This document shows positions 57,141-64,000 of a DNA stretch of 64,000 nucleotides, in pieces. Made by a program: the position numbers and the translations under genes. How positions within the stretch are numbered: the stretch's first letter is position 1; every line of letters starts with the position of its first letter. The notes under the pieces were generated by a model. It saw only the letters and a list, made by a program, of their open reading frames with translations. It had not been told where the DNA came from and ran no database searches. Origin of the DNA: Mycobacterium sp. GA-1285. Lineage in GTDB: Bacteria > Actinomycetota > Actinomycetes > Mycobacteriales > Mycobacteriaceae. Location of the stretch: assembly GCF_001499905.1 (NCBI RefSeq), contig NZ_LQIS01000001.1:340094-404093 (forward strand), read 5' to 3'.

Positions 57141-58690
57141 TCGACGATCGTGTCACGGCCACCTGACAACCCCGACACCGTCCACGCCAGCAGGCAGACC
57201 GCGCCGGCGCCCGCCGCGATCCGCACCCATCGGAACCGCCACGCGAGCACCACCGCGGTTCCCGCTGCCGCGGTCAGCATCACCCCGGAAAGACCGGACG
57301 GCACCGACACCGAGGACCCCGGAACGCCCGCCGCCCAGCGGGCCACATGCAGCAGCCACCACACTTCCGGCCCGGTGAAGCGGATCAGCAGGTCGGCGCC
57401 GGCGGGCCAGATCTTGCCCAGCGCGGCCGCGGCGGTGCCGAAGACCGTGATCGGCGGAATCACCGGGGCCACCGCGACGTTGGCCGCGACCGATACGACG
57501 CTGAACGTGCCCGCCATCCCGGCGACCAGCGGTGCGGTGACCAGTTGTGCGGCGGCGGCCACGCTGATCGCGTCGGCGGCCGGCTTGGGCCAGCCACGAC
57601 CGACAAGGCGCCGCGACCACACCGGCGCGACAACGATCAGAGCCGCGGTGGCCGACACCGACAGCGCGAACCCGACGTCGACGGCCAACTCCGGTGATCC
57701 GATCATCAACGCCAGCACGCTGGCCGACAACGCGGGAATGGCCTGTCGGCGGCGGTGCGACAACACCGCCAACAACGTGATCGCACCCATCACCGCGGCG
57801 CGCAGCACACTCGCCGTCGGCTGCACGACCACCACGAACGCGAGCAGCGCGATCGCCGCCAGGGCGACGGCGGCCCGTGGCCCAATCAGTCCCGCGGTCA
57901 GCAGCACCGCCCCGCACACGATCGTCACGTTCGCCCCGGAAACCGCGGTCAGATGTGTCAATCCCGCCGCGCGGAACTCGGCCGTCGTCTGGCGCGGTAC
58001 GCCCGCGGTGTCGCCGAGCACGAGCGCAGGCAGCATCGCGGCCTGATCGGCGGGCAGTGACCGTCGCGCCGCCTCGGCGAACCCGCCGCGGACCTCGGAG
58101 GCGGCGCGTTGGACGGCGGACGCCTCGCCGTAGGTGGGATCGCCGATGGCCGACAGCACCGCGACGCTCAGATCGCGCCGCGTCGGTTGTCCGACGCGCA
58201 CTCGAAACGCCACGGGGGTCCCTGCGGTCAGGTCTCCGATGCGGCTGCTCGACGCGAAAACCACGACGCGCCCGGGCATTTCGCGTCCATCCAACGCCAT
58301 CAGCGAACCGCGGAACATCGTCCGGTTGCCACCGAGCGCACGCGGGTTCTCCGTCGGGGTGACCACGACGGTGGCGGCCGCGCCGTAGCGCTGGGTGACC
58401 GGATGATGGCGCACCTCGTCGACCCGCAAACCGATCGCGATCGCAAAGCCCGCCGCCACCAAACCGACCGCCACGACGGTCGCGCCGACACCTTTCCCGC
58501 CGGTCGCCGCCCGCCGGCCACTACCCCACCACCCCAGCGCCGCGGTCGCCACCGCCGCCCCCACGGCGGCGGCGACTGACCCGCCGACCGGCCACAGGAT
58601 CCCGGCGGCCGTCACCGCCCAACTGGTCAGCGCCGCCGGGACGAGGCGCAGATCGAGTGGGGCCGCGTCGGCGTCCGCCACCGGCGTCAC
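57137..58690 (-). CDS. comEC: ComEC/Rec2-family competence membrane protein
   Basis: The protein has 517 residues and many membrane spans. The competence domain is at about 225-480, with [37 protein letters not shown] [14 protein letters not shown], and [14 protein letters not shown]. The N-terminal part has an OB-like region. There is no C-terminal metallo-beta-lactamase domain, so it is the short form. In competent bacteria ComEC is the DNA uptake channel; in mycobacteria natural uptake is unproven. Coupled to comEA upstream and holA downstream by 4-bp overlaps. Confidence 0.88.
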   Translation of the reverse strand: MTPVADADAAPLDLRLVPAALTSWAVTAAGILWPVGGSVAAAVGAAVATAALGWWGSGRRAATGGKGVGATVVAVGLVAAGFAIAIGLRVDEVRHHPVTQRYGAAATVVVTPTENPRALGGNRTMFRGSLMALDGREMPGRVVVFASSSRIGDLTAGTPVAFRVRVGQPTRRDLSVAVLSAIGDPTYGEASAVQRAASEVRGGFAEAARRSLPADQAAMLPALVLGDTAGVPRQTTAEFRAAGLTHLTAVSGANVTIVCGAVLLTAGLIGPRAAVALAAIALLAFVVVVQPTASVLRAAVMGAITLLAVLSHRRRQAIPALSASVLALMIGSPELAVDVGFALSVSATAALIVVAPVWSRRLVGRGWPKPAADAISVAAAAQLVTAPLVAGMAGTFSVVSVAANVAVAPVIPPITVFGTAAAALGKIWPAGADLLIRFTGPEVWWLLHVARWAAGVPGSSVSVPSGLSGVMLTAAAGTAVVLAWRFRWVRIAAGAGAVCLLAWTVSGLSGGRDTIVE

Positions 58691-59508
58691 ACATGGACGA
58701 GGTCGCGCAGCTTGTTCAGCCGCGCCGGTCCGATGCCGTCGACGTCGCCGAGCTGGTCGACGCTGGTGAACGGGCCGTTGGCGTCGCGCCAGGACACGAT
58801 CGCAGCGGCGGTCACCGGCCCGATTCCGGGGAGCGTGTCCAGTTCCTCGACGGTCGCGGTGTTCAGGTTCACCTTGCCGCCGGCCGGTGTGCTGCCATCG
58901 CCCGACGATGGCGTGTCCGTCGAAGCGGGTGCCGCGACACCCGTGCTGACCGAGCTCCCCATGGCTGCCGGTTCACCCGTCGCCGGAGCGATCCCCACGA
59001 CGATCTGCTCACCATCGGCGATTCGTCTCGCCATGTTCAGCCCCACCAGGTCAGCACCGTCCAGGGGCCCACCCGCCGCGGTGAGCGCGTCGGCGATCCG
59101 AGCGCCCTCCGCCAGGGTGACCAGCCCCGGCTTGTGCACCAGGCCCACGACGCTGACGACGACGGGTCCTGCCGACTCCTGCGACGCGGCGCCCGGCGTC
59201 GGGCTCGCCGACGAAACCATCTGCACAGGTGGCAATTTGGCCGCTGCGACCGCGGGAGTGTCGTCGCGCAACAGAACGAACACCGTCACCAGAACGGCGA
59301 CGAGACCGACACCGCCGAGCGCAACGACACCGGCTCGGCCTGGATCTGCGCGCACCGCGGCGATCCAACCGGCCGCGCCGCTGCCGGCGGATTCCGGCAA
59401 CCAGCGCGTCAATGACGTGTCGGATCGCCGTTCCTCATCGGCGGGCTCGGGCTCCGCTTCGGCACCCAGCCTGCGCTGCACGCGCTCGGCAGGCAATTCG
59501 GTTCGCAT
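58687..59508 (-). CDS. comEA: ComEA-like DNA-binding protein
   Basis: The protein has about 273 residues. A charged N-terminus is followed by one membrane span (VVALGGVGLVAVLVTVFVLL), an SLBB-like domain (VVVSVVGLVHKPGLVTLAEG, near the middle), a Ser/Thr-rich linker and a C-terminal helix-hairpin-helix pair (VNLNTATVEELDTLPGIGPV, GIGPARLNKLRDL) that binds DNA. ATG 59508 has AGG close upstream; GTG 59532 is an alternative giving 281 residues. The gene following comEA in M. tuberculosis (eis) is not found here. Confidence 0.88.
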   Translation of the reverse strand: MRTELPAERVQRRLGAEAEPEPADEERRSDTSLTRWLPESAGSGAAGWIAAVRADPGRAGVVALGGVGLVAVLVTVFVLLRDDTPAVAAAKLPPVQMVSSASPTPGAASQESAGPVVVSVVGLVHKPGLVTLAEGARIADALTAAGGPLDGADLVGLNMARRIADGEQIVVGIAPATGEPAAMGSSVSTGVAAPASTDTPSSGDGSTPAGGKVNLNTATVEELDTLPGIGPVTAAAIVSWRDANGPFTSVDQLGDVDGIGPARLNKLRDLVHV

Positions 59509-59620
59509 GCCTGTGAAGTTAGGCGCGGCCACCGACCGCCGGGCCCGCCAGCGGTGGCCGGCGACGCGCCCTGTGGATGAAATGAGCGTTGGGGACAGGG
59601 CCGATGTCTACAGTGTTGCT

Positions 59621-60361
59621 GTGGATCGTCGAGTGCCGATGGTCGCCGCCATCGCGTTCGCGGTGCTGTACGCGGTTGCGCTGCTGATGGTTCCGGCGCT
59701 GCCCGGGATCGACCGCCCCGGCCTCGACATCGTCACCCACCTCAATGAACACTCCGGCGCAATACGGACCCAGGCGCTGTTACAGGCGTTCGGCTCACTG
59801 GCTCTGGTCGTGGTGCTCGGCCATGCCCGCGACCGGCTCGCGGGTCCGTACGCCTTTGTCTTCACCATCGGGTCGGCCGTCGTCCTCGTCCAGATCAGCA
59901 TCGCGACCTGGTTCACGGCTGGATTGTCGTTGCATCCTGCCGATCTCGGCTCCGGAACGGCGCGGGCGCTCGCCGACGTGGTGGCCATGTGGGGTCCCAT
60001 CCTGACCGTGGCCGACATCATGGTCGCCGCTCCGATTCTGTTGGCCGCCAACGAGGGCCGATTCCCTCGCTGGCTCGGCATGGTCGCCGCGGTCTTCGCC
60101 GTCGAGCAGTTGATCGAGACCATCACGATCATCGGGCCGTCGGGTAGCTTCATCTCGCCGGGCGGTGCGATGAACCTGTACCTCGGGGGTCCGTTGTTCA
60201 TCCTGTTCTTCCTCGCACTCGGGGTGGCGCTGTCGCTGCCCGACGCATCCGAAACACCGGCGCTGCCGGCTGGCGCCCATACCGTCGCCGACGAGTCCGG
60301 CAATACCGACGTCGCCGACAAGTCCGGCTCGGAAGACGGCGCCGAACGCGATCCGCAATAG
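59621..60361 (+). CDS. Multi-span membrane protein, unknown function
   Basis: The protein has about 246 residues with six or so hydrophobic segments (MVAAIAFAVLYAVALLMVPA first; LFILFFLALGVALSLP last) and an acidic hydrophilic C-terminal tail rich in Asp, Ser and Glu. It looks like the DUF4386-type membrane proteins but I would not insist. The start is taken at GTG 59621; a GTG start directly after TCTACAGTG suggests a near-leaderless transcript. Not part of an obvious operon; the SDR gene begins 37 bases later. Confidence 0.65.
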   Translation: MDRRVPMVAAIAFAVLYAVALLMVPALPGIDRPGLDIVTHLNEHSGAIRTQALLQAFGSLALVVVLGHARDRLAGPYAFVFTIGSAVVLVQISIATWFTAGLSLHPADLGSGTARALADVVAMWGPILTVADIMVAAPILLAANEGRFPRWLGMVAAVFAVEQLIETITIIGPSGSFISPGGAMNLYLGGPLFILFFLALGVALSLPDASETPALPAGAHTVADESGNTDVADKSGSEDGAERDPQ

Positions 60362-60398
60362 CACAGCCGCGCTGCACGGACGCACTAACATTTCCCCG

Positions 60399-61205
60399 GT
60401 GGCGACGTTGCAGCGGTTCACCGACCGTCGGGTTTTGATCACCGGAGCGGGATCGGGCATCGGCCAGGCGACGGTCCTACGGATCCTCGACGAGGGTGGC
60501 ACCGTGGTCGCCGCCGACGTCAGCGAGGCCGGGTTGTCCGATACCGAGGCCAAAGCCGGTGAGAACGCCGCCGGGCTCACCACCGTGGTGATGGACGTCG
60601 GCAGCGAGAATTCGGTGATCACCGGGGTCGCACGCGCCGTCGCCGCGATGCGCGGGCTGGACGCGCTCGTCAATGCCGCGGGCATCCTGCGGTCGTCACA
60701 CTTCACCGACACCACCCTCGCCGACTTCGAACAGGTCCTGCGCGTCAACCTCATCGGGACGTTTCTGGTCACCCGCGAAGCCCTGCCCGCGCTGCGCGGC
60801 GGCACTGCACCGGCGGTGGTCAACTTCAGCTCGACATCGGCGAACTTCGCGCATCCCTACATGTCGGCTTACGCGGCGTCCAAGGGTGGCATCCAGGCCA
60901 TGACGCACACCTTGGCACTGGAGTTCAGCAAGCAAGGCATCCGGTTCAACTGCGTCCAACCGGGGTCGATCTCGTCGGGGATGACAGACGGCACAGGGCG
61001 ATCGGGCCAGAGCGTGGGACCGGGCCTGCCGGAGGACGCCGATTACACGCTGTTCAGCAAGATCATGCCGACACAGCCCGTCGACGGTGACGGAATGTTC
61101 GCCAAACCCGACGCCGTCGCCGCCGTCGTCGCCATGCTCGCCGCGCCGGAGGCCTACTTCGTCACCGGCACCGAGGTCCGCATCGACGGCGGAACCCACA
61201 TGTGA
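60399..61205 (+). CDS. Short-chain dehydrogenase/reductase
   Basis: The protein has 268 residues of the classical SDR family: TGAGSGIG at 15-22 for the nucleotide, NAAG near 92-95, the catalytic Ser near 145 and YAASK at 158-162, then NCVQPGSISSGMT. Asp40 after the second strand suggests preference for NAD. A TAACAT -10-like hexamer ends 7 bases before the GTG, so the message may be leaderless. It is followed by an amine-dehydrogenase-like gene, probably in one operon. The substrate is unknown; steroid or lipid alcohols are common for such mycobacterial proteins. Confidence 0.87.
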   Translation: MATLQRFTDRRVLITGAGSGIGQATVLRILDEGGTVVAADVSEAGLSDTEAKAGENAAGLTTVVMDVGSENSVITGVARAVAAMRGLDALVNAAGILRSSHFTDTTLADFEQVLRVNLIGTFLVTREALPALRGGTAPAVVNFSSTSANFAHPYMSAYAASKGGIQAMTHTLALEFSKQGIRFNCVQPGSISSGMTDGTGRSGQSVGPGLPEDADYTLFSKIMPTQPVDGDGMFAKPDAVAAVVAMLAAPEAYFVTGTEVRIDGGTHM

Positions 61206-61228
61206 TCGATTGGCACCGAGGAGTTTTC

Positions 61229-62281
61229 GTGACGACACCCGCCCGGCCGCTACGCGTCATCCAGTGGACCACCGGCAACATCGGCCGCCGGTCGCTGCAC
61301 GCCATCATCGGGCGCGGCGATATGGAGCTCGTCGGCGTCTACGCTCACGGCGCGGACAAGGTCGGCGTGGACGCAGCAGAACTGGCCGGCTGGCCGGAAC
61401 CCACTGGGGTGAAGGCCACCAACGACATCGACGCGCTGCTGGCCCAACGGCCCGACGCCTGCTGCTACAACCCGCTGTGGCCCGACGTCGACGAGCTGAC
61501 CCGGCTCCTCGAGGCGGGCGTCAACGTCTGCTCGAGCGCGGCGTGGATCACCGGGGGCAAACAGTCGCCCGGCGACCTCGACCGGATCCGAAAGGCCTGC
61601 GAAAAGGGCGATTCCACGATCTTCGGCAGCGGAGCGCATCCCGGTATGAGCAACATGGTGGGAATGGTGCTCTCCGGTGCCTGTGAACGGGTCGACGAGA
61701 TCCGCATCACCGAGTCGGTGGATTGTTCGACCTATGAATCGGCGGGAACACAGACCGCGATGGGCTTTTCGCAAGACCCGGACACCCCCGGGCTGGCGGC
61801 GAGTGTGCGGCGGGAGAGCGAGGTGTTCGCCGAGTCGGCGGCCATGATGGCCGACGCGATCGGCGCCAAGCTCGACCGGATGACTTTCGACGTCACGTTC
61901 ACCGCGGCCACCGGCGATTCCGATCTCGGGTTCATGCGGATTCCGGAGGGCACAGTCGCCGGTGTCTACGGCTATCACCGCGGCTGGGTTGGCGAGAAGA
62001 ACGTCGTCAGCGTCGGATTCAACTGGATCATGGGTGAGCACGTCACCCCGCCGAAGCCGCTCGAACACGGCCATGTCATCCAGGTGTTCGGGTTACCGAA
62101 CATGCGCACGGTGCTGCATTGCCTACCGCCGAAGGACTGGACCGAACCGGGCTTCATGGGCCTTGGCATGATCTACACCGCGCTGCCGGTGACCAACGCC
62201 GTACCCGCGGTGGTCGCTGCGCCGCCGGGCATCGTGACGCTCAAGGACCTGCCCCCGGTCACCGGACGCGTCGCGGTGTGA
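61229..62281 (+). CDS. NAD(P)H-dependent amine dehydrogenase/dihydrodipicolinate reductase-like protein
   Basis: The protein has 350 residues. The N-terminal Rossmann start is LRVIQWTTGNIGRRSLHAII, followed by ELVGVYAHGADKVGVDAAEL and YNPLWPDVDELTRLLEAGVNV, typical of the 2,4-diaminopentanoate dehydrogenase-like family abundant in mycobacteria. GTG 61229 has GAGGAG 5 bases upstream, better than the GTG at 61202 that overlaps the SDR stop. Its real substrate is unknown. Confidence 0.85.
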   Translation: MTTPARPLRVIQWTTGNIGRRSLHAIIGRGDMELVGVYAHGADKVGVDAAELAGWPEPTGVKATNDIDALLAQRPDACCYNPLWPDVDELTRLLEAGVNVCSSAAWITGGKQSPGDLDRIRKACEKGDSTIFGSGAHPGMSNMVGMVLSGACERVDEIRITESVDCSTYESAGTQTAMGFSQDPDTPGLAASVRRESEVFAESAAMMADAIGAKLDRMTFDVTFTAATGDSDLGFMRIPEGTVAGVYGYHRGWVGEKNVVSVGFNWIMGEHVTPPKPLEHGHVIQVFGLPNMRTVLHCLPPKDWTEPGFMGLGMIYTALPVTNAVPAVVAAPPGIVTLKDLPPVTGRVAV

Positions 62282-62361
62282 TCGGCCGCCGAGCACACAG
62301 CGGGGTACGGTCTTTCCGCAATTTTCGTACCACGTTGAGCGCTCAGCGAAATCGTGGCGCG

Positions 62362-62991
62362 TCACCGAAGTCGTTGTGCGAGGGTGGCTTTCCCCGGTCC
62401 GTCCAAATCGTCCAGCGCAGCCGGCCGTCCCGTCATCGCCAACATCAGCGCCTCCCCCGGCCCGGTCACCTCGGCGCCCTGCCCGTGACTCCAGTCGACG
62501 TCCGTCGCGCACAAGCGCAGCCCGCGGATCCGCCGCCCTGCCCCCAGTCGCGGATTGCCCGGGATCAGCGGCAGGATGCGCGCGAGGCGATCTGCGGGGA
62601 TGGTGCGCGGGCGGTCGAGCGCACGACGGATGTCCTGGTGGTGGACCGTACCGTCGACGAAACCGATCATGCCGCCCAGGCGTGCCGTGAGGCCACTCGG
62701 ATACAGATGACGGTTCAGATACGCGAGCAACTCATCGGGTGACAGACCCGCGAATTCGTCGACACCGACCTGATTCGCGTTCACCACCATGCCCTTGGCG
62801 AACCGCGTGAGCAGACCTGCGGGACCGAGCTCCTCGTAGCTGACCACATGTGCCACAATGTCTTTGACCGTCCACTTGGTACACAGGCTTGGGCGATACC
62901 ACTCGTCGGGTGTCAACTCGCCCAGGAACTCCGCGAGGTCGGCCCGCTCGGCGCGCGTCAGGTCCTTGAGGTCGGCGCCGCCCGCCGTCAC
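62362..62991 (-). CDS. Maleylpyruvate isomerase-family (DinB-like) protein
   Basis: The protein has 209 residues of the mycothiol-dependent maleylpyruvate isomerase N-terminal type: LCTKWTVKDIVAHVVSYEE with the metal His, YPSGLTARLGGMIGFVDGTVHHQDIRRAL (two more His) and a short C-terminal region (ATDVDWSHGQGAEVTGPGEALMLAMTGR). The overlap of its start with the SRPBCC gene stop (4 bases) puts it in the ArsR-led operon. Possibly a thiol transferase for stress detoxification. The 80 bases beyond its stop hold a weak stem-loop (CCACG/CGTGG at 62330-62357) shared with the convergent gene end. Confidence 0.8.
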   Translation of the reverse strand: MTAGGADLKDLTRAERADLAEFLGELTPDEWYRPSLCTKWTVKDIVAHVVSYEELGPAGLLTRFAKGMVVNANQVGVDEFAGLSPDELLAYLNRHLYPSGLTARLGGMIGFVDGTVHHQDIRRALDRPRTIPADRLARILPLIPGNPRLGAGRRIRGLRLCATDVDWSHGQGAEVTGPGEALMLAMTGRPAALDDLDGPGKATLAQRLR

Positions 62992-63473
62992 TGCGCCTCC
63001 CGCTCGAGCAGCTCACCGTACCGGCGCAGATACAGCGGCCAACCGGCATCACCGCCGACACCTGAAGCAACGGAATCCCACCCGTCGCCGTGACGTTCGA
63101 TGTGGCGATGCTCGAGGCTGACGCGCGTGCGGCCGTCCGCTTCGGCGGTGAACACCACCTCCACCTCGCTGCACCGCGCCGGATCGGCTTCGAGCTGCCA
63201 TGTCGTGCCGATGTCCCACGAGAAGACGATGCGATGCGGAGGGTCGACGACGAGCACCCGCGCCCACGCGCACACGCTGCCGTCGACACCGCGGTCATAG
63301 ATCCGCCCGCCGACTCGGGGTTCCAGCACCGTCTCCGCGATCGGCACGCTCAGCAGGTTGTGTTCGCGGGGCTTGAAATCGCCGAATCTCTCAGTGAACA
63401 CCCGAAACGCCCGCTCCAGCGGCGCGTTGACGGTGATGTCGTGGCGGATGACCGCGGATTGGGCTGAGGTCAT
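62988..63473 (-). CDS. SRPBCC (AHSA1-type) domain protein
   Basis: The protein has 161 residues from the ATG that overlaps the arsR stop (ATGA). A START-like/AHSA1 fold is indicated by IRHDITVNAPLERAFRVFTE at the start, EPRVGGRIYDRG, GTTWQLEADPARCSEVEVVF and a C-terminal helix GWPLYLRRYGELLEREAQ. Such proteins are commonly coupled to ArsR regulators and bind a hydrophobic ligand. Longer upstream frame rejected. Confidence 0.87.
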   Translation of the reverse strand: MTSAQSAVIRHDITVNAPLERAFRVFTERFGDFKPREHNLLSVPIAETVLEPRVGGRIYDRGVDGSVCAWARVLVVDPPHRIVFSWDIGTTWQLEADPARCSEVEVVFTAEADGRTRVSLEHRHIERHGDGWDSVASGVGGDAGWPLYLRRYGELLEREAQ

Positions 63474-63790
63474 GGGGTGTCTCCTTCGCTCTCGACTATC
63501 TCTTTGAATCCGGCCAGCGCCTGCATCCAGAAGCGGTCGAGTTCGGCCCGCATGGCGGCCAGGCCCGCCGGGTCCAGTTGATAGACGCGGCGGGTGCCGT
63601 CGGCGCGGTCGCACACCAACCCGGCGAGCTTGAGCACCTTGAGGTGTTGTGAAACCGCCGGCCGGCTGACCGGAAGTTCGCGGGCCAACTCCCCTACCGC
63701 CATCGGCCGGTGCGCGAGACGTCCGACGATGGACCGCCGGGTGCGGTCAGCCATCGCCACCCACGCATCGCCCTCTTGGTAAGCCAGCAC
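63470..63790 (-). CDS. ArsR-family transcriptional regulator
   Basis: The protein has 106 residues from GTG 63790 (VLAYQEGDAWVAMADRTRRS). The winged helix is at about 20-85 (AVGELARELPVSRPAVSQHLKVLK, in the recognition part). No metal-binding cysteines are visible, as in the ArsR-SRPBCC class. The frame continues upstream through a perfect palindrome (63795-63812) to a TTG, but the palindrome looks like the operator, so the start was placed after it; the mRNA is then nearly leaderless. Heads the ArsR-SRPBCC-isomerase operon. Confidence 0.85.
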   Translation of the reverse strand: MLAYQEGDAWVAMADRTRRSIVGRLAHRPMAVGELARELPVSRPAVSQHLKVLKLAGLVCDRADGTRRVYQLDPAGLAAMRAELDRFWMQALAGFKEIVESEGDTP

Positions 63791-63794
63791 GAAC

Positions 63795-63812
63795 GGTAAG
63801 TTATCACTTACC
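63795..63812. promoter_or_regulatory. Palindromic operator before the arsR-SRPBCC operon
   Basis: GGTAAGTTATCACTTACC has two perfect 7-bp arms with a 4-base centre. It ends 4 bases upstream of the chosen arsR GTG and covers the expected -10 region, fitting repression of the operon by its own ArsR protein. Confidence 0.65.
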
Positions 63813-63852
63813 AATGGACGCCGCAATCATTCCGGAGGCACGGAGGGGGTTA

Positions 63853-64000
63853 GGGCGTGTCTGACAAAGGTTTCGGGTGTTGTGCCTGAGGCTTGAGGGA
63901 TGTCGCGATTTGAGTTGTTGTCTGATGCCCAGTGGGCATTGATCGAGGATCTGTTGCCGGTGCGGACAGGCAAGCGGGGCAGGCCTTTCCAGAATGCCCG
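63853..64000 (+). mobile_element. IS5-family insertion sequence, left end (cut by window edge)
   Basis: A terminal-inverted-repeat-like GGGCGTGTCTGACAAAGG begins at about 63853 after TTA, 47 bases before a transposase start codon, the usual layout of IS5-type elements. Only the left end is in the window, so the right inverted repeat and target duplication cannot be checked. Confidence 0.7.
63900..64000 (+). CDS. IS5-family transposase (N-terminal part)
   Basis: The visible 33 codons read MSRFELLSDAQWALIEDLLP, then VRTGKRGRPFQNA, the N-terminal helix region of IS5-family DDE transposases (LSDxQWxxIEPLLP type). The gene runs off the right edge, so activity cannot be judged. Confidence 0.85.
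   Translation, partial: MSRFELLSDAQWALIEDLLPVRTGKRGRPFQNA

Noticed and set aside
1..64000. CRISPR arrays, tRNA or rRNA genes, prophage
   Set aside because: No regularly spaced repeats, cloverleaf-like segments or phage structural genes were noticed on reading both strands; a dedicated tRNA scan was not possible.

Overview
The window is high-GC actinobacterial DNA from a Mycobacterium/Mycolicibacterium-type chromosome. The evidence is a complete mycobactin (mbt) assembly line, IdeR-type iron boxes, many GTG starts, 4-bp start/stop overlaps, and a gene order that follows, with insertions and losses, the M. tuberculosis stretch from mbtG through sirA-cysH, cysTWA-subI, lepA and rpsT to comEA (synteny recalled from knowledge, not searched). 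The species cannot be fixed from sequence alone.

Region 1 (1-26.7 kb) is siderophore biosynthesis. mbtT-mbtC-mbtD-mbtE-mbtF-mbtG run leftwards as one tightly coupled operon behind an iron box and a 28-codon leader ORF. mbtB (leftward) and mbtA (rightward) diverge from a second iron box. mbtB ends at its carrier domain and the thioesterase is a separate gene (mbtT). A flavin/F420 LLM-family oxidoreductase gene sits between the two operons. Next to mbtA, where the salicylate synthase gene mbtI and mbtJ would be expected, lies a 1723-residue iterative type I polyketide synthase with every hallmark of a 6-methylsalicylic acid synthase, behind a third, weaker iron-box-like site. The most economical reading is that this organism caps its mycobactin with 6-methylsalicylate, as in mycobactin P of M. 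phlei, and that this gene is the source of the cap. This is the main discovery candidate.

Region 2 (26.8-38.3 kb) holds a SigL/RslA-like sigma/anti-sigma pair whose anti-sigma factor lacks the zinc ligands, hemW, and the sulfate assimilation genes: sirA-cysH-sirB rightward and subI-cysT-cysW-cysA leftward. Each sulfur operon is preceded by a short ORF with a cluster of Cys codons just before its stop, as in the cysteine-responsive attenuators known from mycobacteria. A methyltransferase with an upstream perfect palindrome and two tiny membrane proteins complete this part.

Region 3 (38.3-45.9 kb) has a flavin monooxygenase, a GH15 trehalase-type enzyme, and a four-gene coupled operon: ArsR-rhodanese regulator, MddA-like thiol methyltransferase, metallo-beta-lactamase/double-rhodanese protein and an MFS transporter. 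It looks like a reactive-sulfur or volatile-thiol detoxification unit.

Region 4 (45.9-59.5 kb) is mostly housekeeping: two related lipoproteins, lepA, a PemK/MazF-like protein, GNAT and CBS proteins, an RNase Z-like hydrolase, the transglutaminase/alpha-E/ATP-grasp trio, rpsT, the DNA polymerase III delta subunit gene, comEC and comEA.

Region 5 (59.5-64 kb) is accessory: a membrane protein, SDR and amine-dehydrogenase-like oxidoreductases, an ArsR-SRPBCC-maleylpyruvate isomerase-type operon with a palindromic operator, and the left end of an IS5-family element cut by the window edge. I saw no tRNA, rRNA or CRISPR array.
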